This document shows, in pieces, positions 41,919 through 49,245 of a stretch of DNA of 63,168 nucleotides. The notes beneath the pieces were generated by a model, which saw only the letters and a list, made by a program, of their open reading frames with translations, did not search any database and was not told the DNA's origin. The position numbers were made by a program, and so were the translations under genes. The stretch lies in the NCBI GenBank assembly GCA_964606855.1, contig CAZSHM010000005.1:1-63168 (forward strand). Reading direction: 5' to 3'. Position 1 is the stretch's first letter. Every line of letters begins with the position of its first letter. Source of the stretch: UBA7185 sp964606855. GTDB lineage: Bacteria; Bacillota; Peptococcia; Peptococcales; Peptococcaceae.

Positions 41919-42731
41919 GTGTTTGAGCGGGAAATACAGGGTCGCCTGCGCGTTTACAAATCTCCGCTCCTGCGGAGCTATCCGGATCTGGTGCACGGGT
42001 TCAGCAGCCGGGAAGGAGGCTTCAGCGGCGGATGCTACCGGAGCCTCAACCTGGGGCTCACCTGCGGCGACCTGGCGCGGGATGTGCGGCAGAACCGGCT
42101 CCTGTTCGCCACGACGCTGGGCATCGCGCCGGAGCGGGTGGTCTGCGGACAGCAGGTGCACGGCACGCATATCGCCCGCGTCGGGCGCGGCGAGATGGGG
42201 CGGGGCTTTCTGGACGCGGAGCAGGCGCTGCCCGATACCGACGGGCTGGTGACGGATGTGCGGGGCGTGGCGCTCATGACGCTCTACGCCGACTGCGTGC
42301 CGGTGCTCTTTTACGCGCCGGAGCGGCGCGTGATCGCGCTCTGCCATTGCGGCTGGCGCGGCACGGTGCATCGCATGGCCGCGAAGATGGCGCGCCTCTT
42401 GCGGGAGGCGTACGGCTGCGCGCCGGAGGAGATCCGCGCAGCGATCGGGCCTTCCATCTCCCGGGCAGCGTACGAGGTGGACACGCCGATTCTGGAAGCC
42501 TTCCGCGCGGCCTTCCCCTATGCCGGGCGGCTGATCGAGCCGGTGGACGCGGCCCACGGCCGGGTGGATCTGTGGGAGGCAAACCGACTGCAGCTGCTGG
42601 AGGAGGGCCTCCTGCCGGAGCACATCGACGTCAGCGGACTCTGCACATGCCGGAACAACCGGATTTTCTTCAGCTATCGCGCCGACGGCGGGAAGACAGG
42701 GCGCAACGGCGCGCTTTTGATGATGCTCTGA
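41919..42731 (+). CDS. pgeF: peptidoglycan editing factor / multicopper-polyphenol-oxidase-like protein (YfiH family)
   Basis: YfiH (PgeF, laccase-domain) proteins are purine-nucleoside-active enzymes that in E. coli remove misplaced amino acids from peptidoglycan precursors. The 270-residue protein has the family signature: GFSSREGG near residue 28, CGQQVHGTH with a metal-binding histidine, TLYADCVPVLF and CHCGWRGTV (usually HAGWRGT, so one residue differs), ending with SGLCTCRNN. The GTG at 41919 follows a run of G (GAGGGGGGG). It is co-oriented with hydF 56 nt downstream. Confidence 0.93.
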   Translation: MFEREIQGRLRVYKSPLLRSYPDLVHGFSSREGGFSGGCYRSLNLGLTCGDLARDVRQNRLLFATTLGIAPERVVCGQQVHGTHIARVGRGEMGRGFLDAEQALPDTDGLVTDVRGVALMTLYADCVPVLFYAPERRVIALCHCGWRGTVHRMAAKMARLLREAYGCAPEEIRAAIGPSISRAAYEVDTPILEAFRAAFPYAGRLIEPVDAAHGRVDLWEANRLQLLEEGLLPEHIDVSGLCTCRNNRIFFSYRADGGKTGRNGALLMML

Positions 42732-42787
42732 CGGATGTTCTGGCGGCGGAGAGGCGGAAATCTGTAAAACCAAGGGGAGGAATGCAT

Positions 42788-44017
42788 ATGAGCTTGAACA
42801 CGACACCGTCCGGGGAGCGGGTGCACATCGGCTTTTTCGGGCGCAGAAACGCCGGGAAATCCAGCGTGGTCAACGCGGTGACAGGCCAGGAGCTGGCCGT
42901 GGTCTCCGAGGTGCGCGGCACCACCACCGACCCGGTATCCAAGGCGATGGAGCTTTTGCCGATCGGTCCGGTGATGATCATCGACACGCCGGGCATCGAC
43001 GACGAGGGGACGCTGGGTGCGCTGCGGGTGCGCAAGACGAAGCAGGTGCTCAACAAGACGGACGTGGCGGTGCTGGTCATCGACAGCACCGTGGGGCGCA
43101 CGGAGGTGGAGGAGGAGCTGATCCGGCTCTTTGAGGAGAAACACCTGCGCTATCTCCTGGTCTACAACAAGTGCGATCTCCTGCCCCCGGGAGAGATCCC
43201 GGACGTGGGCGAGAACGGCATTCTGGTGAGTGCCACGGAGCGGACGGGCATCTGGGAACTCAAGGAAACCATCGGCCGGCTGGCGGTTCCGGAGGAGCCC
43301 AAACTGCGCCTCGTGGCCGATCTGATCCGCCCGGGGGACTTTGTGGTGCTGGTGACGCCCATCGACTCGGCTGCGCCCAAGGGGCGGCTGATCCTGCCGC
43401 AGCAGCAGGCGATCCGCGACATTTTGGATGCCGATGCGACATCCGTCGTCGTCAAGGAGACCGGACTGCGGGAGACGCTGGACGCGCTGGGCAGACGGCC
43501 GTCGCTGGTGATCACCGACAGCCAGGCCTTCGCCAAAGTGTCCGCGGAGGTGCCGCCGGAGATCCCGCTGACCTCCTTCTCCATCCTCATGGCCCGCTAC
43601 AAGGGGCAGCTGGAGGGCGCGGTGCTCGGGGCGGCGGCCATCGAGACGCTGCGGGACGGCGATACGGTGCTCATCTCCGAGGGCTGCACGCACCACCGGC
43701 AGTGCGACGACATCGGCACGGTGAAGATCCCGCGCTGGCTTCGGGAGTACACCGGAAAGCAGCTGCAGTTCGTCTTCTCCTCCGGCGTGGAGTTCCCCGA
43801 GGATCTCTCGCCCTACCGCGTCATTCTTCACTGCGGCGGCTGTATGCTCAACGAGCGGGAGATGCGCTACCGGCAGAAGTGCGCCGCCGACCAGAACATC
43901 CCCTTCACGAACTACGGGGTGGCCATCGCCTACATGCAGGGCATCCTGAAGCGCAGCATTGCCGTCTTTCCGGAACTCTTGGCGGCACTGGAGGAGCAGG
44001 CGCGCGGGCAGGCATAA
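42788..44017 (+). CDS. hydF: [FeFe]-hydrogenase H-cluster maturation GTPase
   Basis: HydF is the scaffold on which HydE and HydG build the diiron subcluster before transfer to the hydrogenase. The 409-residue protein has an N-terminal GTPase domain (GRRNAGKSSVVN, DTPGIDDEG, NKCDLL), a dimerisation domain and the C-terminal cluster domain with ligands in GCTHHRQC and HCGGC. The ATG at 42788 is 7 nt after AAGGGGAGG; an ATG 6 nt upstream is in frame. The hydrogenase, hydE and hydG are not in this window. Its presence implies an anaerobic, hydrogen-metabolising cell. Confidence 0.96.
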   Translation: MSLNTTPSGERVHIGFFGRRNAGKSSVVNAVTGQELAVVSEVRGTTTDPVSKAMELLPIGPVMIIDTPGIDDEGTLGALRVRKTKQVLNKTDVAVLVIDSTVGRTEVEEELIRLFEEKHLRYLLVYNKCDLLPPGEIPDVGENGILVSATERTGIWELKETIGRLAVPEEPKLRLVADLIRPGDFVVLVTPIDSAAPKGRLILPQQQAIRDILDADATSVVVKETGLRETLDALGRRPSLVITDSQAFAKVSAEVPPEIPLTSFSILMARYKGQLEGAVLGAAAIETLRDGDTVLISEGCTHHRQCDDIGTVKIPRWLREYTGKQLQFVFSSGVEFPEDLSPYRVILHCGGCMLNEREMRYRQKCAADQNIPFTNYGVAIAYMQGILKRSIAVFPELLAALEEQARGQA

Positions 44018-44072
44018 AATATCCGTATAGTCATATTGCAGGAAGCTATGTGAAAAATCTTTATATTTGAGC

Positions 44073-44239
44073 TATAATAACAGTAGCATAAGAGGCTGAG
44101 GCCCGTGCGGAATAGGTGGCATACGATTTTCCTTATCGGCCGCTGGGCCGGGCCCGACGCTCCGCAGGGGGTTTTACGGCGGCGCGGTTTCCGTGCCGCG
44201 TGCCACCATATCACACAAACAGTACAGGAGGTTTTTGTC
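44073..44239 (+). promoter_or_regulatory. promoter and structured 5' leader of the thioredoxin reductase gene
   Basis: TATAAT at 44073-44078 (only a weak -35, GTGAAA at 44050) would start a leader of about 155 nt. In it GGTGGCA (44115-44121) is exactly complementary to TGCCACC (44201-44207), enclosing about 80 nt with an inner hairpin CGGCGCGG/CCGTGCCG. The closing stem ends 17 nt before AGGAGG. This layout resembles a cis-regulatory RNA, but I recognise no known class and see no terminator. Confidence 0.45.
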
Positions 44240-45451
44240 ATGGCTGAAACATTGTACGACCTGATTATCATCGGTGGCGGTCCGGCCGGCTTGGCCGCCG
44301 GCATCTACGGCGGCCGCGCGAAGCTGAAGACGCTGATTCTGGAGAAAGGCTCCGTCGGCGGCCGCGCTTTCACCACGCGGGAGATCGTCAACTATCCCGG
44401 CACCAAGAGCTCCAGCGGCCCGGATCTGACCAAGGGGATGGCGGAACACGCGGAATCCTTCGGGGTGGAGATCCGGAAAGAGGAAGTCAAGTCGGTGGAC
44501 TTCAGCGGCGAGATCAAACTCGTCCGCACGAGAAAGAACGAGTATCAGGCCAAGGCGGTCATCGTGGCGACGGGAACCGAGGCCAGGGTGCTGGGCATCC
44601 CCGGCGAGCGTGAGCTGACCGGCATGGGCGTGGCCTACTGCGCCACCTGCGACGCCGAGTTCTTCCAGGATCAGGAGGTCGTGGTGGTCGGCAGCGGAGA
44701 CCAGGCCATCGAGGAAGGCATGTTCATCACCAAATTCGCCTCACAGGTCACTGTCGTCGTGCTGCACGACGAGGGCGTGCTGGACTGCAACAAGCAGGCC
44801 GCGGAGCGAGCCTACGCGAACCCGAAGATGAAATTCATCTGGAACTCCGTGCTGAGCGAGGTTGTCGGCACGGACGAGGTGGAAGGTGTCAAGATCAAGA
44901 ACCTGAAGACCGGCGAGATCACGGATTATCCGTGCCAAGGCGTCTTCTTCTTTGTGGGCATGGTCCCGGGCACCGAGTGCGTCAAGGGCCAGATGGAACT
45001 GGACAACCGCGGCTGGGTGCACACGAACGACCGCATGGAGACTTCCGTGGAGGGCGTCTTTGCGGTGGGCGACGTGCGGGATAAGTATCTGCGCCAGATT
45101 TCCACCGCCATCGGCGACGGCGCTATTGCGGCCACGGCCGCGGAGCGCTACATCGAGGAGCAGGAGGACTTCCGCACGAACGTGCTGGAGTGCGAGAAGC
45201 CGGTGCTTCTGGGCTTCTGGAACCCCGAGTACGGCGACAGCCTGGACAAGGTGGGCAAGGTGGACGAGGCGAACCGCGAGACGGGCGACAAGTACAAGCT
45301 GGTCGAGGTCGACATCACGCGCAAGAAGGGGCTGGCCAAGAAGTACGACATCACCGTGGACGGCGACCATACCGCCCGCGTCGTGGAGCTGCAGAAAGGC
45401 GAGTTGATCCGCGAGATCGACCTGGCCCAGGACATCGCGGCGCAGCTGTAA
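44240..45451 (+). CDS. trxB: thioredoxin-reductase-like flavoprotein with degenerate thioredoxin domain
   Basis: A 403-residue protein. Residues 1-305 are a thioredoxin reductase: FAD-binding IIGGGPAGLAAGIYGGRA, redox motif CATC in YCATCDAEFF (about 136-139), NAD(P)-binding VVVGSGDQAIEEG, and FAVGDVRDKYLRQ. A C-terminal thioredoxin-like domain (about 315-403) follows. Where a thioredoxin has WCGPC this one reads FWNPEYGDS, so the redox cysteines are gone while the fold pattern (VEVDITRKKGLAKKYDITVDG) remains. The fused domain may be a docking or regulatory module. NADPH versus ferredoxin as donor cannot be read. ATG at 44240 after AGGAGG; a terminator follows. Confidence 0.9.
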   Translation: MAETLYDLIIIGGGPAGLAAGIYGGRAKLKTLILEKGSVGGRAFTTREIVNYPGTKSSSGPDLTKGMAEHAESFGVEIRKEEVKSVDFSGEIKLVRTRKNEYQAKAVIVATGTEARVLGIPGERELTGMGVAYCATCDAEFFQDQEVVVVGSGDQAIEEGMFITKFASQVTVVVLHDEGVLDCNKQAAERAYANPKMKFIWNSVLSEVVGTDEVEGVKIKNLKTGEITDYPCQGVFFFVGMVPGTECVKGQMELDNRGWVHTNDRMETSVEGVFAVGDVRDKYLRQISTAIGDGAIAATAAERYIEEQEDFRTNVLECEKPVLLGFWNPEYGDSLDKVGKVDEANRETGDKYKLVEVDITRKKGLAKKYDITVDGDHTARVVELQKGELIREIDLAQDIAAQL

Positions 45452-45525
45452 GCGGCAGGCGGCTCTTTCGCGCAAGGCCCGGCAAACGCCCGCTCGGGGG
45501 CGTGAAAAAAGGAATACAGAGTTTT

Positions 45526-45560
45526 ACCGGCCGGCAGAAGGTTCTGCCGGCCGGTTTTTT
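45526..45560 (+). terminator. trxB terminator
   Basis: ACCGGCCGGCAG (45526-45537) pairs with CTGCCGGCCGGT (45544-45555), then TTTTTT. A third CCGGCCGG follows at 45573-45580 in an AAAAAA context, which suggests a partly duplicated terminator arm. Bases 45581-45733 hold nothing else I can support. Confidence 0.9.
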
Positions 45561-45733
45561 GCGCGCAAAAAACCGGCCGGGCAGGCGCCGGGGCAGAGGA
45601 GGGCGGGCAGAGTGCGGCGGTAAAAAAAGTTGCGAGACCTTGTAGCCAGGATCGGCTATTCCATAAATTTTTGTGCGGACTTAGAATAAAAGTATTCAAT
45701 ACAAACGCTCTCGAGAGGCATGCCACGGCGGCG

Positions 45734-45898
45734 CTGATGACCGCTTACGGGACACCGAGCGGCAATATGTACGCGCCACTGATCTTCGGCAACGAGAACA
45801 TCGGCAGGAAAGCGGCGTATCTCACCGGCTGGGTGTATGTCGCCGTCGTGCTGCTGATTCTGTGTGGCCTGCTGCCGCTGTGGAATCTCATCTTCTGA
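45734..45898 (+). pseudogene. remnant: C-terminal end of an SLC13-like permease
   Basis: The frame from 45734 encodes 54 residues ending in a TGA at 45896-45898. They align without gaps to the last 54 residues or so of the permease at 47904-49157: LMTAYGTPSGNMYAPLIFG against LMTAYATPAASMFAGLVFG, and GWVYVAVVLLIL against GWTYTFITILIM. By eye about half the positions are identical. The sequence upstream of 45734 has no similarity, so roughly 85-90 per cent of the gene is missing. It is the first of three gene fragments in the order of the intact cassette downstream. Confidence 0.85.
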
Positions 45899-45979
45899 CG
45901 GCCCGCCCGAGCCGGAGCAGCGGGATCATATCTTTATTGCGGTAAAACCTGGACTACAAAAAAGGAGTGTGCTGTGAGA

Positions 45980-46190
45980 ATGGCAAGAAGTGAGAAGATG
46001 TTTGTTCTGGGGATGGATGGCATGGATCCGCGCCTGCTACGCGAACGTGCACGGCATCACCTGCTTCTGGAGACAGGACGGGATCGACGGCAACATCTAC
46101 AATCTGGACTCCCGCAAATGCACCGCGGAGACCCTCTGGGACTGCTTCGCGGAGGCGGGCAAGAAGACGCTGGTCTATAACTGGCCCGGC
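45980..46190 (+). pseudogene. remnant: N-terminal pieces of an alkaline-phosphatase-superfamily hydrolase
   Basis: From the ATG at 45980 (behind AAAGGAG, so the old start signals survive) 19 residues read RSEKMFVLGMDGMDPRL, nearly as in the intact hydrolase at 49246. Near 46031-46037 the frame breaks. The next frame continues ACYANVHGITCFWRQ to EAGKKTLVYNWPG, which aligns with residues 65-116 of the intact protein at about two-thirds identity by eye. About 45 codons are lost between them, including the nucleophile threonine. At 46190 the similarity stops and LysR-like sequence begins, so over 550 codons are also gone. Confidence 0.87.
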
Positions 46191-46612
46191 TGCGGGAAGA
46201 CGTGCGGCAGTGCGGCCTGCGGGCGGAGATCCTGACGGAGATGGACAACTATGCCTGCGTGCACAAGAGCTCCAAATATGCTAAGCGAAAAAAGATCGTG
46301 CAGCAGGATCTGGTCGAGGGCAACACCTACACCTTCCTGAACACAAACATCTACTGCGGGATGGACGAGGAAGGGGTTCCGACGCAGTACTTCAGCGATT
46401 TCACGACCCTGAAGCGCCTGCTGAAGGGGAACAAGGGGATCGGAATCATCAAGAAACCGGAATTCGACTACTATTTCGGCCCGAACAGCAGAGAGTATCT
46501 CCTGCTGCCGATGGAGAGCGGGCTGAAGATCAACTGCGTGGCGGTCTGCCGGCCGCAGAAGGAGAACGAGGCGGTCGGCCGCCTGATGGAGTTCCTGAGG
46601 GAAACGATCTGA
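46190..46612 (+). pseudogene. remnant: effector-domain half of a LysR-family regulator
   Basis: The frame open from about 46190 to the TGA at 46610-46612 encodes about 140 residues that align with the C-terminal half of the LysR protein at 51588-52487: LTEMDNYACVHKSSKYAKR against LTKRPLYVCVNAKSELARR, and GIGIIKKPEFDYYFGPNSREYLLLP against CVGLFTDAEYRFYFKKERGFVLLP. The DNA-binding half is missing. An internal GTG at 46202 could in principle start translation of a free effector domain, but no ribosome site supports it. Identity to the intact copy is low, so the lost cassette was a diverged paralogue. Confidence 0.82.
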
Positions 46613-46767
46613 GACAGACGCCGGAACGCGCGGGGCGCGGTGAGCCGTACCGCAACCCGCGTTTCCCATACGGGACGCGGCGGGCGGTTCCCGGGAGAAA
46701 GGGCTCCGTGCGGCGCGTTGGAAAGGGCCGAGCGAAACCCGAGCGAAACAGAAAAAGATCCGGTAAA

Positions 46768-46812
46768 AATTTGCGCCTGAGGAAGGGGTTCCGCCCTTCT
46801 TCAGGCGCTTTT
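46768..46812. terminator. bidirectional terminator between LysR remnant and lexA
   Basis: GCGCCTGA-GGAAGGG (from 46773) pairs with CCCTTCT-TCAGGCGC (to 46808); TTTT follows forward, and the AAAAATTT on the left supplies the reverse U run. The stretch 46613-46767 shows nothing else. Confidence 0.85.
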
Positions 46813-46898
46813 CCTGTCTGCCGGATGCCGCCGGCGCCGCGCCTGCGGACAGATTGCCGCGCGGGCGAACCGCCGGATGCGGCGGGAGAGGGCCGCCT

Positions 46899-47546
46899 TC
46901 AGCGGATGGAGCGGAACAGGCCCGTGACGCGCCCGGCCAGCTCCACGTTCCGGACATAGATGGGCTCCATGGCGTCGTTCTCCGGCTGCAGCCGGATGCG
47001 GCCGTTCTCGCGGTAGAAGGTCTTGACGGTGGCCTCATCTCCGATCATGGCCACCACGATGTCGCCGTTCGAGGCCACTTTCTGCGGTGTGACGATGAGC
47101 AGATCGCCGTCGAAGATGCCGGCGTTGATCATGCTGTCCCCCTTGACGCGCAGCATGAAGGCGTTGTTGTCGCGGATCAGCTGCATGGGGAAGGTGATCA
47201 CATCCTCGATGTTTTCGGTGGCCAGGATCGGCGTGCCGGCGGCCACGGTGCCGATCACGGGCACGTTGATCACCTCGTCGAAAGGCCTGTCCTCATCGTA
47301 GAAGGTCTTTTGCTCGTTGAGGGGCTTCAGCACCATGATGGCGCGCGGCTTGGTGGGGTCGCGCCGGATGTAGCCCTTTTCCTCCAGCTGTGTGAGGTGG
47401 TTGTGGACGGTGGAGCTGGACTGCAGCCCCACGGCCTCGCCAATCTCCCGCACGGAGGGCGGGTACCCTTTGAGATTGATCTGCTGCTGGATATACTCCA
47501 GGATTTGCGCCTGCCGTTTGCTGAGGCCGTGCGATTTGGTACGCAT
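46899..47546 (-). CDS. lexA: LexA repressor (SOS regulator)
   Basis: Represses DNA-damage genes and self-cleaves when RecA filaments form. The 215-residue protein has the N-terminal winged helix (KRQAQILEYIQQQI, PPSVREIGEAVGLQSSSTVHNHL), the Ala-Gly cleavage site in TVAAGTPI, the catalytic serine in KGDSMI and the lysine in EATVKTFY. ATG at 47546 behind AAGGAG. A candidate SOS box overlaps its own promoter. It lies inverted between the decayed and the intact permease-hydrolase-LysR cassettes. Confidence 0.97.
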   Translation of the reverse strand: MRTKSHGLSKRQAQILEYIQQQINLKGYPPSVREIGEAVGLQSSSTVHNHLTQLEEKGYIRRDPTKPRAIMVLKPLNEQKTFYDEDRPFDEVINVPVIGTVAAGTPILATENIEDVITFPMQLIRDNNAFMLRVKGDSMINAGIFDGDLLIVTPQKVASNGDIVVAMIGDEATVKTFYRENGRIRLQPENDAMEPIYVRNVELAGRVTGLFRSIR

Positions 47547-47664
47547 GGAAAACACTCCTTATTCTGAACTTTTTTGCGCCGGATATCGATGCGGCGCGCC
47601 GTGCCGTGCGGAGGGACGATGCCGCGCGGGCGCGGGACGGTCCTTGAAAAATCGATCTGCCTTG

Positions 47665-47703
47665 ATTATACAACAGGTCACGGAGAAATGCAAACCTTTG
47701 TTC
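47665..47703 (-). promoter_or_regulatory. lexA promoter with SOS box
   Basis: Reverse strand TTGCAT (complement of 47688-47693), 17 bp, TATAAT (complement of 47665-47670). AAAC-CTTT-GTTC (47692-47703) matches the Bacillota LexA half-sites GAAC-N4-GTTC at 7 of 8 positions and overlaps the -35 box, consistent with autorepression. Confidence 0.75.
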
Positions 47704-47903
47704 TAATTTTTTGTAAAAATTTTTGCTTGCCGGCGCGGTGCGCGCGCGGGCGCAAGGTTCCACCGCAGACCGCTTGGAATCCGCCGTGCGCGGCCGCGGC
47801 GGGGATCGCGCCGCTGTAACAAAACATTACCGCGGTGCCACTGACCCATACATTACTTTTATAGGAAGGATAAAAGGCGTATCATGGAGACGTAGAAATA
47901 GAA

Positions 47904-49157
47904 TTGCTGCAGCTCACCGGCTACACAACGATCACAGATGCGCTGATCGCCGGCATCGGCAACTCCAGCGTGCTGATGACCCTGATTCTCTTGGCGTTCG
48001 CCGCCTCGCTGAGCGCGATGGGCGTCAGCGACGTGATTGCGGCGTGGCTCGTCTCGCGGAAATTCATCATCGGGCGTCCGATGGTTCTGGTCTTTACCCT
48101 GCTGTTCGGCACGGTGGTGATCAGCGCGGCCGGCGGCGGCATGGCGGTCATCTTCCTGATCTGGGATCTGATCCGCGCGATCTCGGAGGCGAACCATGTT
48201 CCGGAGAAGGATACCCTGAAAGGGGTGCTGATGGCGATGGTGCTGTACTGCGGCATGGTCGGATTTATTCTGCCGTGGCAGAACACGATCTGGCTCTTCG
48301 GCGGTTTCTGGCAGCAGGGCGCCGGCGGCCTGGACATTCCGGTGATGCAGGTTCTATACTGCGGCCTGATCTGGTGCTTCCTCTCCATCGTCCTCTGTGT
48401 GCTGGCGTTCAAGTATATCTTTCGGCTGGATTTCTCGCACTTCCTGATCACGGAGGAGATCGCGGCGAAGTTCAGCCAGCACAAGGCCACCAAGTATCAG
48501 AAGGCCGGCCTGATCGGGCTCGCGATCTACATCGGGCTGCTGCTGTTCGCCAATCTCTTCCAGTCCTTGGCGATCAGCCGGTTTATCAACGCGCTGGGCG
48601 TCGTAGGGCTGTCCATCCTCTACATGGCGGTTTTTGTAATTTGGAGAGACGAAGAAGGGAAATCCGTTCTGGACGTGGGAAAGGCTTTTAGGGCGACGCC
48701 GTGGGCGGTCATCCTGCTGCTGGCAATCACGATCCCCCTGGGGGACGCGCTGCAGTCCGCGGACACAGGCGTGATGAACGCGATCGCCGGCTGGCTCATG
48801 CCGCTGGTGAACGGAATGAGCCCGGGCCTCTTTATCGCGGTCTGCACCATCCTCATCACGCTGCTGACCCAGGTGCTGCACAATGTCATCTGCGGCGCGA
48901 TGTTCTTCCCCATGCTGACCCCCATCGTCATCCAGCTGGGCGGCAATCCGTATGTCTTTCTGATCACCGTCTTCGTCGGCCTGATGACGGCCTACGCGAC
49001 GCCCGCGGCATCCATGTTCGCGGGGCTGGTTTTCGGCACGGAGGACATCAGCAACAAGGCCGGCTATATGGCCGGCTGGACCTACACATTCATCACGATC
49101 CTCATTATGGTGGCGCTGATTCCGATCTGGGGAATGATTATGCCGAGCTATCCCTGA
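47904..49157 (+). CDS. SLC13-like organic-anion permease, apparently N-terminally truncated
   Basis: A 417-residue membrane protein with about ten hydrophobic helices, of the ion-transporter superfamily that includes the SLC13/DASS carboxylate carriers. Its two repeat-like halves include short breaks such as SAAGGGMAVIF and CGAMFFPMLTPIVIQLG. The homology begins abruptly at LTGYTTITDALIAGIGNSS, a region that in relatives follows one or two helices; about 45 residues seem missing. The only start is a TTG at 47904 without a ribosome site, and the frame is closed by TAA at 47871. Upstream, AGGAAGGA and ATG-GAG-ACG-TAG (47884-47895) may be the original start now out of frame. It may be inactive or an assembly error. 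The hydrolase follows by 88 bp. Confidence 0.75.
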   Translation: MLQLTGYTTITDALIAGIGNSSVLMTLILLAFAASLSAMGVSDVIAAWLVSRKFIIGRPMVLVFTLLFGTVVISAAGGGMAVIFLIWDLIRAISEANHVPEKDTLKGVLMAMVLYCGMVGFILPWQNTIWLFGGFWQQGAGGLDIPVMQVLYCGLIWCFLSIVLCVLAFKYIFRLDFSHFLITEEIAAKFSQHKATKYQKAGLIGLAIYIGLLLFANLFQSLAISRFINALGVVGLSILYMAVFVIWRDEEGKSVLDVGKAFRATPWAVILLLAITIPLGDALQSADTGVMNAIAGWLMPLVNGMSPGLFIAVCTILITLLTQVLHNVICGAMFFPMLTPIVIQLGGNPYVFLITVFVGLMTAYATPAASMFAGLVFGTEDISNKAGYMAGWTYTFITILIMVALIPIWGMIMPSYP

Positions 49158-49245
49158 TTTGACGCGGACGGCACGCTTTGCGGACCCATCCTGTATATTT
49201 CATTTTCATTAGATATAAATTCATGCAAAGAAGGAGCAGATCTGT

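Noticed and set aside
45671..45898. A 75-residue small membrane protein gene
   Set aside because: The last 54 residues match the end of the downstream permease and the first 21 do not look coding, so it is better read as a gene remnant.
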